From Ruminococcus sp. (GTDB taxonomy: Bacteria > Bacillota > Clostridia > Oscillospirales > Acutalibacteraceae), in assembly GCA_004555265.1 (NCBI GenBank), contig SFIQ01000001.1, forward strand, positions 1 to 64,000: 64,000 nt of DNA, given 5' to 3'. This document shows, piece by piece, positions 16,063 to 25,468 of this stretch. Each line of letters starts with the position of its first letter. Position 1 is the stretch's first letter. Both the position numbers and the translations under genes were made by a program. A model generated the notes under the pieces. The model saw nothing but the letters and a program-made list of their open reading frames with translations, had not been told where the DNA came from and did no database searches.

Positions 16063-16734
16063 ATGCAAACCAAATTTAAGTCCGGCGTCAATCTGTTTCT
16101 TGTGCTATTTATGGTTGTTTTTCATATTGTACTTTTGTTGTTGTTGACTTCGCCGATTTTTGCAGATACAAAGGTTGGTTTGCGTTTTGGCATCTTTTTG
16201 CTGATTATCGATGCAGTTTTGATTTTGCCGATGCCGTTTGTCACTTGCTATGAGGTGCGTGAAGAGTATTTATACATACGCGATTGGCCGTTGCGTGTGT
16301 TCAAAATTCCGTATGGGGATATCATCTCTGTGGAGGATGGCGATTTTGAGGCAAAGCACAAAAAAATCGTGGCGCTTTCCATGAATCGAATCGCGGTCGG
16401 CTACCGTAAAGAGGTACAGCATAAAAAGCAAGAGCCGGAAACGGTAGAGGAATATATCTATATTTCGCCGTCGGATATGAACTCCTTTTTATTGCGATTG
16501 AGTGGTAAAATGCAAATCGGTGAGGAACAGGCGAAGAAAAAAGCCGAGGAACTTGCCGTAAAGCAGGCGGAACATAACCGCAAAAAGAAAGCGGCACAGC
16601 AGGCGCGCAAAAAAAAGAAAGAAGCAGAACAGCCGGAAATCATTGTGATGTCCGGGAATGTGAAAACCGGTGCTGTGGATATAACCGAGGAAGAAGCGCC
16701 GAAAAACACCGAAAGTACCGACACGGACAGTTGA
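16063..16734 (+). CDS. Membrane-anchored bacterial PH-like domain protein
   Basis: The 223-residue protein begins with two hydrophobic helices (about 8-30 and 42-62). A beta-rich segment in the style of bacterial PH (YdbT/YcxB-like) domains follows: CYEVREEYLYIRDWPLRVFK, IPYGDIISVED, then YISPSDMNSFLL. The C-terminus is a long Lys/Glu/Ala-rich, coiled-coil-like segment (AEELAVKQAEHNRKKKAAQQ) and an acidic tail. Function is unknown. GGGAG upstream supports the ATG at 16063. It is divergently transcribed from the TauE-like pair with only 45 bases between, and a terminator follows it. Confidence 0.65.
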   Translation: MQTKFKSGVNLFLVLFMVVFHIVLLLLLTSPIFADTKVGLRFGIFLLIIDAVLILPMPFVTCYEVREEYLYIRDWPLRVFKIPYGDIISVEDGDFEAKHKKIVALSMNRIAVGYRKEVQHKKQEPETVEEYIYISPSDMNSFLLRLSGKMQIGEEQAKKKAEELAVKQAEHNRKKKAAQQARKKKKEAEQPEIIVMSGNVKTGAVDITEEEAPKNTESTDTDS

Positions 16735-16779
16735 TTTTACCTTGAAAATATGCTATTCTGTTGCCGTAAAATGAACTTG

Positions 16780-16817
16780 AAATTGGGTTGTTCACAATTT
16801 GAACGCCCAATTTTTTT
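16780..16817 (+). terminator. Terminator-like hairpin before the exonuclease gene
   Basis: AAATTGGG and CCCAATTT (16780-16787 and 16806-16813), with an inner GTTC/GAAC pair, form a hairpin followed by TTTTG. It ends one base before the exonuclease ribosome site, so it could end the upstream transcript or attenuate the downstream one. Confidence 0.65.
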
Positions 16818-16836
16818 GAGGAGAGAATGCCCCCTT

Positions 16837-17763
16837 ATGAACTATATCGTGATGGATATGGAGTGGAACACCGCATACTGTAAAAAACTCGACGGTTTTA
16901 TGAATGAGATTATCGAAATCGGCGCTGTGAAACTGGATGCAGCTTTGCAGGAAATTGATTCTTTTTCCGTAATTATCAAATCACAAATTGGCAAACGGTT
17001 ACAAAGTCGCGTAAAAACATTGACGCACTTAACAAATGACGATATTGCAAACGGTATTTCCTTTCAAAACGCTATTATGCTGTTTACCGCTTGGCTCGGA
17101 ACGGAAGAAAATACGTTTTTAACATGGGGCGACGGGGATATTCGTACGCTGATTAAAAATTGCGAATACTTTTTAAATACCGCCGAATTGCCGTTTGTGC
17201 ATCATTACTGCGATTTACAAAAATATTGCCAAAGTTTTACCGACGCCGCGTCTTCCGGGCAACAGTTGGGGCTGTCGGTTGCCGCGGAAAAACTCGGTAT
17301 CAATCCGGATGATTATCCGCACCACAGAGCGCTGGATGACAGCCGTCTTTCGGTTGCCTGTCTGAAAAGTGTATTTGACGCGGATGCGTTAAAAAAATAT
17401 ACGCGTCCATGTGACCGCGAGTTTTATGCGCGTTTGGCGTTTAAACCGTATTATATTCGGGATATGCACAACCCTTTGGTGGATAAAAAACAATTCCGCT
17501 GTGTTTGTAATTTGTGCGGCGGAAAAGTAAAAAAGGAAAAAAATTGGAAATTCAGCAACAATTCGTTTCGGGCGGTATTTTACTGTCCGAAGTGCGACTA
17601 TCGATTCCGTGTTGCGGTGCGGTATAAACAGTTGTATGACCGCCTGGAGGTACGCAAAACCTTTACGGAAGTCAAAGAAGCCACGCAGGAGACCAAAGCG
17701 GAAAATACCGCCGTTTCTGCGGACGGAGAGCAGTTCATTGTTGAGGAGATGTCATCATGCTGA
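16837..17763 (+). CDS. DEDDh 3'-5' exonuclease with C-terminal zinc ribbon
   Basis: The 308-residue protein begins with a DnaQ-like exonuclease fold. Motif I is VMDMEWN (Asp and Glu), motif II lies near FLTWGDGDIRTL and motif III is HHRALDDSRL, giving the DEDDh set. The C-terminal third adds four cysteines as two CxxC pairs (CNLCGG and CPKCDYRF), probably a zinc ribbon, and an acidic tail. Such proteins occur in Clostridia as uncharacterised exonucleases; substrate (RNA or DNA) is not clear. GAGGAG precedes the ATG at 16837. It overlaps the tcdA start by 7 bases. Confidence 0.85.
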   Translation: MNYIVMDMEWNTAYCKKLDGFMNEIIEIGAVKLDAALQEIDSFSVIIKSQIGKRLQSRVKTLTHLTNDDIANGISFQNAIMLFTAWLGTEENTFLTWGDGDIRTLIKNCEYFLNTAELPFVHHYCDLQKYCQSFTDAASSGQQLGLSVAAEKLGINPDDYPHHRALDDSRLSVACLKSVFDADALKKYTRPCDREFYARLAFKPYYIRDMHNPLVDKKQFRCVCNLCGGKVKKEKNWKFSNNSFRAVFYCPKCDYRFRVAVRYKQLYDRLEVRKTFTEVKEATQETKAENTAVSADGEQFIVEEMSSC

Positions 17764-18521
17764 ATCAATTTTCAAGAACACAACTGCTTTTCGGAAAAGA
17801 AGCCATGGAAAAACTGGCTTCATCCCGCGTTGCAGTGTTCGGCATCGGCGGGGTCGGCGGTTACACCGTAGAAGCGCTTGTCCGTTCGGGTGTCGGTGCG
17901 GTTGATTTGATTGACAATGATAAAGTATGTCTAACCAATCTGAACCGTCAACTTTTCGCCACCCGTAAAACGGTCGGGCAATATAAGGTAGATGTTGCCG
18001 CCGAACGCATGGCAGAAATCAATCCGGATGCCGAAATCCGTACATATAAGACCTTTTATACGCCGGAAACAGCGGAACAGTTTCACTTTTCCGAGTACGA
18101 TTATATTGTCGATGCCATTGATACCGTCACCGGGAAAATTGCACTTGTTCTGAACGCCGATGCCGCCGGAACACCGATAATCAGTTCCATGGGTGCCGGT
18201 AACAAAGTGGACCCCACAGCGTTTGAAGTGACGGATATATACAAAACATCGGTTTGCCCGTTGGCAAAAGTAATGCGGCATGAACTCAAGCGCAGAGGAA
18301 TTAAAAAACTGAAAGTCGTTTATTCTAAAGAAGAACCGATCACCCCGATTGACGATATGGCAATCAGTTGCCGTGCGCATTGTATTTGTCCGCCAGAAAC
18401 GGCACGGAAATGTACGCAACGCCGACAAGTACCCGGCAGCAATGCCTTTGTGCCGTCTGTTGTTGGACTGATTATTGCAGGTGAGGTCATTAAAGACCTT
18501 ATAAATTATCCGAATACATAA
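17757..18521 (+). CDS. tcdA: tRNA threonylcarbamoyladenosine dehydratase
   Basis: The 254-residue ThiF/E1-like protein dehydrates t6A37 of tRNAs to the cyclic form, using ATP. The N-terminal nucleotide site FGIGGVGGYTVEALVRSGVG, the NLNRQLFAT segment and SSMGAGNKVDPTAF are typical of TcdA (CsdL/YgdL). The C-terminal Cys-containing ending (CICPPETARKC, then GSNAFVPSVVGL) also fits. It overlaps the upstream exonuclease stop by 7 bases, so it is translationally coupled. A bidirectional terminator follows, shared with the convergent serA. Confidence 0.9.
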   Translation: MLNQFSRTQLLFGKEAMEKLASSRVAVFGIGGVGGYTVEALVRSGVGAVDLIDNDKVCLTNLNRQLFATRKTVGQYKVDVAAERMAEINPDAEIRTYKTFYTPETAEQFHFSEYDYIVDAIDTVTGKIALVLNADAAGTPIISSMGAGNKVDPTAFEVTDIYKTSVCPLAKVMRHELKRRGIKKLKVVYSKEEPITPIDDMAISCRAHCICPPETARKCTQRRQVPGSNAFVPSVVGLIIAGEVIKDLINYPNT

Positions 18522-18526
18522 AAATA

Positions 18527-18554
18527 ACCGTCGGAAAATCCGACGGTATTTTTT
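18527..18554. terminator. Bidirectional terminator between tcdA and serA
   Basis: A perfect 9-bp stem (ACCGTCGGA / TCCGACGGT) with a three-base AAA loop is followed on the plus strand by ATTTTTTA and preceded by A-rich sequence that serves the minus strand. Confidence 0.85.
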
Positions 18555-18575
18555 ATATCCTATTATCTAAACGCT

Positions 18576-19736
18576 TTAAACCACTCTGACGCGGATAATT
18601 TCGTCGAGGGATGCAATCGCTGCAATCGCATCTGCGGAAACATCCGTATCGGTGTCAAGCATCGTGTATGCGTATTCACCGCGGGATTTGTTGACCATAT
18701 TGTCAATGTTGATATTTTCGCTCGCAACGGTCGAAGTAATCTTACTAATCACATTCGGCACATTCTTGTGAATAATGGTAATTCTTGCGCATCCGCTTCT
18801 CGGAACGGAAACGGTAGGCAGATTTACGGAATGGGTGATATTCCCGTTTTCGAGATAATCGCGGATTTCGTCCACCGCCATTACCGCACAGTTGTCCTCA
18901 GATTCAGGGGTAGATGCACCGAGATGGGGAAGCACCAATACGCCGGGTGCGCCGAGCAGTTCGTCATTGCCGAAGTCGGTGGCATACGCCGCGACTTTAC
19001 CGTCATTGATTGCCGCCAAAATATCCGCGGTGTTCACCAAATCCCCACGCGCAAAGTTGAGGATACGCACATTGTCTTTCATTGCGGCAATGGTTTTCGC
19101 GCAAATCAATTCTTTGGTATCGGGCGTCAGCGGGACATGCAGGGTGATATAATCACTGTTTGCGTAAATTTCATCGAGCGAAGCCGCATGGTGTACCCCG
19201 CGCGAAAGCGACCAAGCCGCGTCTACGGATAAGAACGGGTCATAGCCGTATACTTCCATACCGAGAGAGAGTGCCGCGTTGGCAACCAAAACGCCGATTG
19301 CACCCAAACCGACTACACCGAGAGTTTTGCCTTTGATTTCAGGCCCCGCAAAAGCGGATTTGCCTTTTTCAACCATCTTCGGAACTTCTGCACCGTTGCC
19401 TTTTAAGGTTTTTGCCCAATCTATTGCGGCGGGAATTTTACGCGAAGACAAAAGCATTGCGCAAAGCACCAATTCTTTTACAGCATTTGCATTGGCGCCG
19501 GGGGTGTTGAATACAACAATGCCCTGTTCACTGCATTTGTCAATCGGGATATTGTTGACGCCGGCACCGGCTCTGGCGATTGCCAAGGTACTTTTTGCCA
19601 ACTCCATATCATGCATAGACGCCGAACGCACCAAAATCGCGTCGGGATTGGCTTCTTCGCCTGAATGTGTGTACGTTTCGGGGAAATTCTTTAAACCGGT
19701 TTCGGAAATTTTATTGAGTGTTAAAATCTTATACAT
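18576..19736 (-). CDS. serA: D-3-phosphoglycerate dehydrogenase
   Basis: The 386-residue enzyme oxidises 3-phosphoglycerate with NAD in the first step of serine synthesis. The Rossmann motif VVGLGAIGVLVANAALSLGM, the catalytic stretch ILNFARGDLVN and HLGASTPESEDN are visible. A C-terminal ACT-like domain (ITIIHKNVPNVISKITS) probably senses serine. This is the short form, without the additional intervening domain of larger enzymes. It lies 17 bases downstream of serC on the minus strand and is followed by a shared terminator. Confidence 0.94.
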   Translation of the reverse strand: MYKILTLNKISETGLKNFPETYTHSGEEANPDAILVRSASMHDMELAKSTLAIARAGAGVNNIPIDKCSEQGIVVFNTPGANANAVKELVLCAMLLSSRKIPAAIDWAKTLKGNGAEVPKMVEKGKSAFAGPEIKGKTLGVVGLGAIGVLVANAALSLGMEVYGYDPFLSVDAAWSLSRGVHHAASLDEIYANSDYITLHVPLTPDTKELICAKTIAAMKDNVRILNFARGDLVNTADILAAINDGKVAAYATDFGNDELLGAPGVLVLPHLGASTPESEDNCAVMAVDEIRDYLENGNITHSVNLPTVSVPRSGCARITIIHKNVPNVISKITSTVASENINIDNMVNKSRGEYAYTMLDTDTDVSADAIAAIASLDEIIRVRVV

Positions 19737-19753
19737 TGCTAAAATACCTTTCC

Positions 19754-20836
19754 TTAGGAATTGGCTTTTTCAAATGCAGCCATAAAGTCAACAAGCTTTT
19801 GTACGCCTTCATACGGCATAGCGTTGTAAATGGACGCGCGCATACCGCCGACGGTGCGGTGACCCTTCAGGTTGATAAGCCCTGCCGCCTCTGCCTCTTT
19901 TACAAATTTGGCATTGAGCTCGTCGCTGTCGGTGACAAAGGGCACATTCATCAGCGAACGATCCTCCGGCACGACTGTACCGCGGAACATTTTGCTGTTG
20001 TCCAAGAAATCATACAGCAATTTGGCTTTTTTCACATTGCGTTCTTTCATCGCTTCCAAACCGCCGTTTTCTTTGAGCCATTCCAAAACCAATTTGCAGA
20101 TGTAAATGGTGTAGCAGGGGGGCGTATTGTAAAGCGAATTGTTGTCCGCATGGATTTGATAATTGAGCATGGTCGGCGTGATGTCGCGCGCTTTGCCGAG
20201 CAAATCCTCGCGAATGATGCAGATGGTAAGACCTGCGGGCGCAACATTTTTCTGTGCGCCGCCGTAGACCATGCCGAATTTGGAAACATCCAACGGTTCC
20301 GAGAGGAAACAAGAGGAAATATCCGCAATCAGCGGCACATCGCCTGTATCGGGCAGTTCATGATAAACCGTACCGTAAATCGTATTGTTCATGCAAATAT
20401 AGAAATAGTCTGCATCGGGCGTGAAATCGGCTTTGTTGAGTTTCGGGATATACGAGAAGGTCTTATCCGCAGAAGATGCAACCGCTTTAACTTCGCCGTA
20501 TTTCTGCGCTTCTGCAAAGGCTTTTTTTGCCCATTGACCGGTAATGACATAATCGGCTTTACCGCTGCCGTTCAGGAAATTGAGCGGAATTGCGGCAAAC
20601 TGCGTGGAAGCACCGCCCTGTAAAAACAGAACTTTGTAATTGTCGGGAATGTTCATCAGTTCTCGCAAAAGGCTTTCGGCGCCTTTGATGATGGAATCAT
20701 AGATTTTTGAGCGATGACTCATTTCCATCACGGACTGGCCGCTGCCCTCATAATCGAGCATTTCGGCAGCCGCTTTTTTCAGGACTTCCTCCGGCAGCAT
20801 CGAAGGACCTGCCGAAAAATTGTAGACTCTGGACAT
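19754..20836 (-). CDS. serC: Phosphoserine aminotransferase
   Basis: The 360-residue PLP enzyme converts 3-phosphohydroxypyruvate to phosphoserine. The N-terminus VYNFSAGPSMLPEEVL, the YEGSGQSVMEMSHRS segment and the PLP-lysine region YGGAQKNVAPAGLTI are diagnostic. The ATG at 20836 has GGAGG upstream; the longer open frame to 20908 runs through the promoter and is not used. It is first in the serC-serA operon, with its own promoter at 20879-20908, divergent from lon. Confidence 0.95.
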   Translation of the reverse strand: MSRVYNFSAGPSMLPEEVLKKAAAEMLDYEGSGQSVMEMSHRSKIYDSIIKGAESLLRELMNIPDNYKVLFLQGGASTQFAAIPLNFLNGSGKADYVITGQWAKKAFAEAQKYGEVKAVASSADKTFSYIPKLNKADFTPDADYFYICMNNTIYGTVYHELPDTGDVPLIADISSCFLSEPLDVSKFGMVYGGAQKNVAPAGLTICIIREDLLGKARDITPTMLNYQIHADNNSLYNTPPCYTIYICKLVLEWLKENGGLEAMKERNVKKAKLLYDFLDNSKMFRGTVVPEDRSLMNVPFVTDSDELNAKFVKEAEAAGLINLKGHRTVGGMRASIYNAMPYEGVQKLVDFMAAFEKANS

Positions 20837-20878
20837 TATAAATACCTCCAAATTTGGTTTTTTTACGGTTTGGATTGG

Positions 20879-20908
20879 ATTATAGCAAAAGGGAACCGGA
20901 AAAGTCAA
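20879..20908 (-). promoter_or_regulatory. Sigma-A promoter of serC-serA
   Basis: On the minus strand, TTGACT (20908-20903) and TATAAT (20884-20879) are separated by 18 bases. The next 120 bases toward lon are strongly A+T-rich, with runs of T and A but no clear operator. Confidence 0.8.
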
Positions 20909-21033
20909 TGAATTGACAACAAATTAACAATCTTTTTTTGAAAAAATTTATTAATTTTAAAAAATTGTAAATATTTTTAACAAACTCACCAAAGAATTTG
21001 ACGAAAAACCGAAAATCTTTTCACTTATACCGG

Positions 21034-21062
21034 TTGCAGAACGCACGAAAATAATATATAAT
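21034..21062 (+). promoter_or_regulatory. Sigma-A promoter of lon
   Basis: TTGCAG (21034-21039) and TATAAT (21057-21062) are separated by 17 bases, 45 bases before the lon ATG. I see no CIRCE or HrcA-type inverted repeat. Confidence 0.75.
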
Positions 21063-21107
21063 TGAAACTCAAATATTTTGTCTTATTCTTTTTGGAGTTG
21101 ATACATA

Positions 21108-23531
21108 ATGAACCCCTTGGTGAAGGATGATTTTATTCTACCGACTGTCGCATTGCGCGGTTTGGTGGTTTTTCCTGAGATGACTTTGCATTTTGACATC
21201 GGCAGAAAGAAATCCATTTCCGCCGTCAAAAACGCAATGCTCAACAAGCAGGACATTTTTTTGATTACGCAGATCGATATGTCGGAAGAGGTCGGCGGCA
21301 GACGCTCGCTGTTTGACATGGGTGTTGTCTGTGAAATTAAGCAGTTGGTGCGCTTGCCTTCGGGCGAGTATTACCGCGTTGTTGTAGAGGGTAAGTACCG
21401 TGCGCAACTTTTGGAGTTGGTGGAGGAAAAGCCGCATTTGGTTTCTTCGGTTCGTGCGCTCGCAACGAAGGAGAGCCGCACAGCCTCCATTACCGAAGCA
21501 GACGCGATGATGCGCTATGCAAAATCCCTGTTTGAAACCTATGCGTCTATCCAGCAAAAAATTGCACCTGACATTATTTTAGGGGTGCAGTCTATCCATT
21601 CCGCCGGAAAACTTGCGGATTACATCGCGGGCAATCTTCCGTTAGAGTACACATCCAAACAGTTTGTGCTAGAAGAACTCGGCGCTATGAAACGTCTCGA
21701 AAAACTGTGTGTGGTGTTGGCGCGTGAGATTGAATTGCTGGATGCGATGGAAACCATCGAGGATCGTGTGCAGGCACAGATGGATGACAATCAGCGGGAA
21801 TATTATTTGCGTGAGCAGCTCAAAGCCATTGCGGAAGAACTCGGAGAAAGCGAATCGGCACTCTCCGAGTCGGAAAAGTACCGTGAACGCATTTTGGCGC
21901 TGCATTTGGAAAAAGAAAGCGAAGAAAAACTCTTGCAGGAATGTGACCGTATGGCGCGTATGCAGCCCACAAGCCCCGAAAGTGCGGTTTCGCGTTCCTA
22001 TTTGGATGCGGTTTTGGCTTTGCCGTGGAATCAATATTCCAAAGAGAATTTAAACCTTGAAAACGCGCGCAAAATATTGGATAAAGACCACTATGGTTTG
22101 GACGAAGTCAAAGAACGCATTCTGGAACTTTTGGCGGTGCGTAAGCTCTCACCCGATGTGAAAGGGCAGATTATTTGCCTTGCAGGCCCGCCCGGCGTCG
22201 GAAAAACCTCCATTGCCAAATCGCTTGCAAAAGCCATGAATCGTGCATATACCCGTGTTGCCTTGGGCGGCGTGCATGATGAAGCGGAAATCCGCGGGCA
22301 CAGAAAAACCTATATCGGGTCTATGCCCGGCAGTATTATCACCGCCGTTACGCGTGCAGGCACAATGAATCCGCTGGTTTTACTCGATGAAATTGACAAA
22401 CTGGCAAGTGACTATAAGGGCGACCCCTCGTCAGCACTTTTAGAGGCTTTAGATCCCGAGCAAAATAATACCTTCCGTGACCATTATATTGAAATTCCGT
22501 TTGATTTGAGCAAGGTTTTGTTTGTCACCACTGCAAACGATGTTTCCTCGATTCCTGCGCCGCTGTTAGACCGTATGGAGGTTATCGAGTTATACAGTTA
22601 TACGGCGGAGGAAAAATTCCAAATTGCAAAAAAGCATTTGGTCAAAAAACAGCTTTCGGAAAACGGCTTGAAACCGTCACAGTTGCGGATTACCGATGAC
22701 GCGTTACGCCTGCTCATTGACGGTTACACGCGCGAGGCAGGTGTTCGCAAACTTGAGCGTGTGATTGCAAAAGTGATGCGTAAGCAAGCGGTAAAAATTG
22801 CGGACGGCTATGACAAAAAAATTACCGTCCGTGCCGCAGATTTGGAACCATTGCTCGGTGCACGCAAATATAAGCGAACCGCGCTTGACGATGACGCACA
22901 AGTCGGGGTTGTCAACGGTCTTGCATGGACTTCGGTCGGCGGCGAGTTGCTGACGGTGGAAGCGGCTGTTATGGACGGAACCGGCAAGCTCGAACTGACG
23001 GGCTCGTTGGGCGACGTGATGAAAGAATCCGCAAAAGCCGCGTGCAGTTTTATTCGTACCAATGCCAAAATGCTTGGCGTAGATGGGCAGTTTTATAAAG
23101 AAAAAGATATTCACATTCATTTTCCCGAGGGCGCTGTTCCGAAAGACGGCCCTTCTGCGGGCGTGACGGTTACCACGGCGCTTGTGTCTGCACTTACAAA
23201 TCGCCCTGTTCGCAGTGATGTTGCCATGACGGGCGAAGTGACACTTACGGGCAAGGTTTTACCCATCGGCGGTTTGCGTGAAAAATCCATGGCGGCATAT
23301 AAAGCGGGGATTACTACGGTGTTTATTCCGGAAGAAAATGTGCCCGATTTACAAAAAATCGACAAAACGGTGTCGGACAAAGTCAGTTTTGTCCCCGTAA
23401 AAACCGTCTCGGAGATTTTGGACGCCGTTTTGTTGCCGAGCAAAACCGTTTTTGAAGAGGTTGCAGTACCAAAACAAGATGTACTGCCCGTGAAAAAGCC
23501 GACTGCCGTTCGGGAATCGGAAATGTGTTAA
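21108..23531 (+). CDS. lon: ATP-dependent protease Lon (type I)
   Basis: The 807-residue cytoplasmic protease degrades misfolded and regulatory proteins. It shows the N-terminal substrate domain (opening VALRGLVVFPEMTLHFDIG), a coiled-coil region near EYYLREQLKAIAEELGE and an AAA+ module with Walker A AGPPGVGKTSIAK and Walker B VLLDEIDKL. The C-terminal S16 domain has the catalytic Ser683 in DGPSAGVTV and Lys726 in GGLREKSM. Length is normal for the family. GGAG precedes the ATG. It heads the run lon-engB-lysA-dnaE with short gaps. Confidence 0.96.
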   Translation: MNPLVKDDFILPTVALRGLVVFPEMTLHFDIGRKKSISAVKNAMLNKQDIFLITQIDMSEEVGGRRSLFDMGVVCEIKQLVRLPSGEYYRVVVEGKYRAQLLELVEEKPHLVSSVRALATKESRTASITEADAMMRYAKSLFETYASIQQKIAPDIILGVQSIHSAGKLADYIAGNLPLEYTSKQFVLEELGAMKRLEKLCVVLAREIELLDAMETIEDRVQAQMDDNQREYYLREQLKAIAEELGESESALSESEKYRERILALHLEKESEEKLLQECDRMARMQPTSPESAVSRSYLDAVLALPWNQYSKENLNLENARKILDKDHYGLDEVKERILELLAVRKLSPDVKGQIICLAGPPGVGKTSIAKSLAKAMNRAYTRVALGGVHDEAEIRGHRKTYIGSMPGSIITAVTRAGTMNPLVLLDEIDKLASDYKGDPSSALLEALDPEQNNTFRDHYIEIPFDLSKVLFVTTANDVSSIPAPLLDRMEVIELYSYTAEEKFQIAKKHLVKKQLSENGLKPSQLRITDDALRLLIDGYTREAGVRKLERVIAKVMRKQAVKIADGYDKKITVRAADLEPLLGARKYKRTALDDDAQVGVVNGLAWTSVGGELLTVEAAVMDGTGKLELTGSLGDVMKESAKAACSFIRTNAKMLGVDGQFYKEKDIHIHFPEGAVPKDGPSAGVTVTTALVSALTNRPVRSDVAMTGEVTLTGKVLPIGGLREKSMAAYKAGITTVFIPEENVPDLQKIDKTVSDKVSFVPVKTVSEILDAVLLPSKTVFEEVAVPKQDVLPVKKPTAVRESEMC

Positions 23532-23543
23532 GAAGGAGTCTGT

Positions 23544-24131
23544 ATGAATTTACAAGATGCGGCATTTGAAGCCGCCTACGGTACGTTTGCGCAGTTGCCG
23601 ACTTCGGATTTGCCGGAAATCGCGTTTTCCGGGCGTTCCAATGTCGGAAAATCCTCTTTACTGAACCGTTTATTTAACCGAAAATCATTGGCGCGCGTCA
23701 GCTCCGTACCCGGTAAGACCGTCACCATCAATTTTTACAGCGTCGGAGATGTGCGGTTTGTGGATTTGCCCGGATACGGGTATGCAAAAGTGCCGAAAGC
23801 CGAAAAAATACGCTGGGCCGAAATGATGGAAGGGTATTTTAACTCCGACCGTAATATAAAATTGGTGGTACAGCTTGTGGATATGCGCCACCCACCGACC
23901 AAAGATGATTTGCAAATGCTATCCTTTTTGCGTGAGAACAAAATTCCGTATGTTGTCGCGCTGACAAAAAGTGATAAACTGAATAAAACGGAATATGCAC
24001 AACGGTTGAAATCTGTGCAAACGGAGCTTGATTTTATCCGGACGGAATGCGTAATTCCGTTTTCAGCAGTTACCGGCGAGGGTCGCGAAGCGCTTTTAGA
24101 CGCGATTCGATCCGTTCTGCCGGCGCAATAA
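23544..24131 (+). CDS. engB: Ribosome biogenesis GTPase EngB/YsxC
   Basis: The 195-residue GTPase is needed for assembly of the large ribosomal subunit. G-box motifs are clear: G1 GRSNVGKSSLLNRL, G3 DLPGYGYAKV and G4 TKSD. Lon and EngB are neighbours in many Firmicutes. AAGGAG precedes the ATG, which lies 12 bases after the lon stop. Confidence 0.95.
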   Translation: MNLQDAAFEAAYGTFAQLPTSDLPEIAFSGRSNVGKSSLLNRLFNRKSLARVSSVPGKTVTINFYSVGDVRFVDLPGYGYAKVPKAEKIRWAEMMEGYFNSDRNIKLVVQLVDMRHPPTKDDLQMLSFLRENKIPYVVALTKSDKLNKTEYAQRLKSVQTELDFIRTECVIPFSAVTGEGREALLDAIRSVLPAQ

Positions 24132-24178
24132 AGAAATAAAAATGTATGTAAAATTCCCAAAGGATGTGTATTGATTTT

Positions 24179-25453
24179 ATGACAAAGACCCCATTTACCA
24201 CGAAAGAGAAGTTGGAAGAAATTGCATCGGTTTACCCGACACCGTTTCATATTTACGATGAAGCGGGTATTCGCAAAAACGCCGAAGCGTTAAAGCAAGC
24301 GTTTGCTTGGAACGAGGGCTTTAAAGAGTATTTCGCCGTGAAAGCGACGCCGAATCCGTTTTTGATTTCCATTTTGCGTGAATACGGTTGCGGTTGCGAC
24401 TGCTCCTCGAAAACCGAATTGATGCTGTCAAAAGCCATCGGCGCTACGGGCAATGATGTGATGTTTTCCTCCAATGACACGCCTGCTGAGGAATTTAAAT
24501 TTGCAGACGATATGGGCGCAATCATCAATTTGGATGATATTACCCATATCGAAGTTTTGGAAAAGACCTTGGGAAAACTGCCGAAAAAACTTTCATGCCG
24601 CTACAATCCCGGCGGGGTTTTCAAAATTTCCAACAGCATTATGGACAACCCCGGTGACGCAAAATACGGAATGACCACCGAACAACTGTTTGAAGCGTTC
24701 CGCATTTTAAAAGCAAAAGGCGTTGAGGAATTCGGTATTCACGCGTTCCTTGCCAGCAACACGGTGACCAATGAATATTATCCGACGCTTGCGAAAGTGC
24801 TGTTTGAAATTGCCGTCAAATTACAGCAGGAAACCAGCGCAAATATCAAATTTATTAACCTTTCCGGTGGCATCGGCATTCCGTACCGTCCCGACCAAAC
24901 GCCGAATGACATTTTGGCAATCGGCGAGGGCGTTCACCGTGTATTTGATGATGTGCTTGTGCCCGCAGGGATGGGTGATATTGCAATCTATACGGAACTC
25001 GGCAGATTTATGATGGGTCCTTACGGCGCATTAGTCACGCGTGCGATCAACCAAAAACATACGCATAAAGAATATATCGGCGTAGATGCCTGTGCCGTGA
25101 ATTTGATGCGTCCGGCGATGTACGGCGCATACCACCACATTACCGTGATGGGCAAAGAGAATGCCGATTGCGACCATATGTATGATGTAACGGGCTCCCT
25201 TTGCGAAAATAATGATAAATTTGCGATTGACCGTATGTTGCCGAAAATCGACATGGGCGATTTGTTGTATATTCACGATACGGGTGCGCACGGCTTTGCT
25301 ATGGGGTATAATTATAACGGAAAACTAAAATCTGCGGAAATTTTACTCCGTACCGACGGTAGCTTTGAACTGATTCGCCGTGCGGAAACGCCGGCAGACT
25401 ATTTCCGTACATTTGATTGTTTCGATTTTTACAAAAAAGTTTTAGAGAACTAA
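24179..25453 (+). CDS. lysA: Diaminopimelate decarboxylase (LysA-like)
   Basis: The 424-residue fold-III PLP enzyme belongs to the family that converts meso-diaminopimelate to lysine. The PLP lysine lies in YFAVKATPNPF, the glycine-rich phosphate site in LSGGIGIPYRP, and the C-terminal ligand region contains VTGSLCENNDKFA and IHDTGAHGFAMGYNYNG. Related decarboxylases for ornithine or arginine share these features, but the ending fits LysA. The ATG at 24179 lies 14 bases after AAAGGA; an earlier ATG at 24164 has no ribosome site. It lies 15 bases upstream of dnaE. Confidence 0.88.
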   Translation: MTKTPFTTKEKLEEIASVYPTPFHIYDEAGIRKNAEALKQAFAWNEGFKEYFAVKATPNPFLISILREYGCGCDCSSKTELMLSKAIGATGNDVMFSSNDTPAEEFKFADDMGAIINLDDITHIEVLEKTLGKLPKKLSCRYNPGGVFKISNSIMDNPGDAKYGMTTEQLFEAFRILKAKGVEEFGIHAFLASNTVTNEYYPTLAKVLFEIAVKLQQETSANIKFINLSGGIGIPYRPDQTPNDILAIGEGVHRVFDDVLVPAGMGDIAIYTELGRFMMGPYGALVTRAINQKHTHKEYIGVDACAVNLMRPAMYGAYHHITVMGKENADCDHMYDVTGSLCENNDKFAIDRMLPKIDMGDLLYIHDTGAHGFAMGYNYNGKLKSAEILLRTDGSFELIRRAETPADYFRTFDCFDFYKKVLEN

Positions 25454-25468
25454 TCTGAGGGTGCAATT

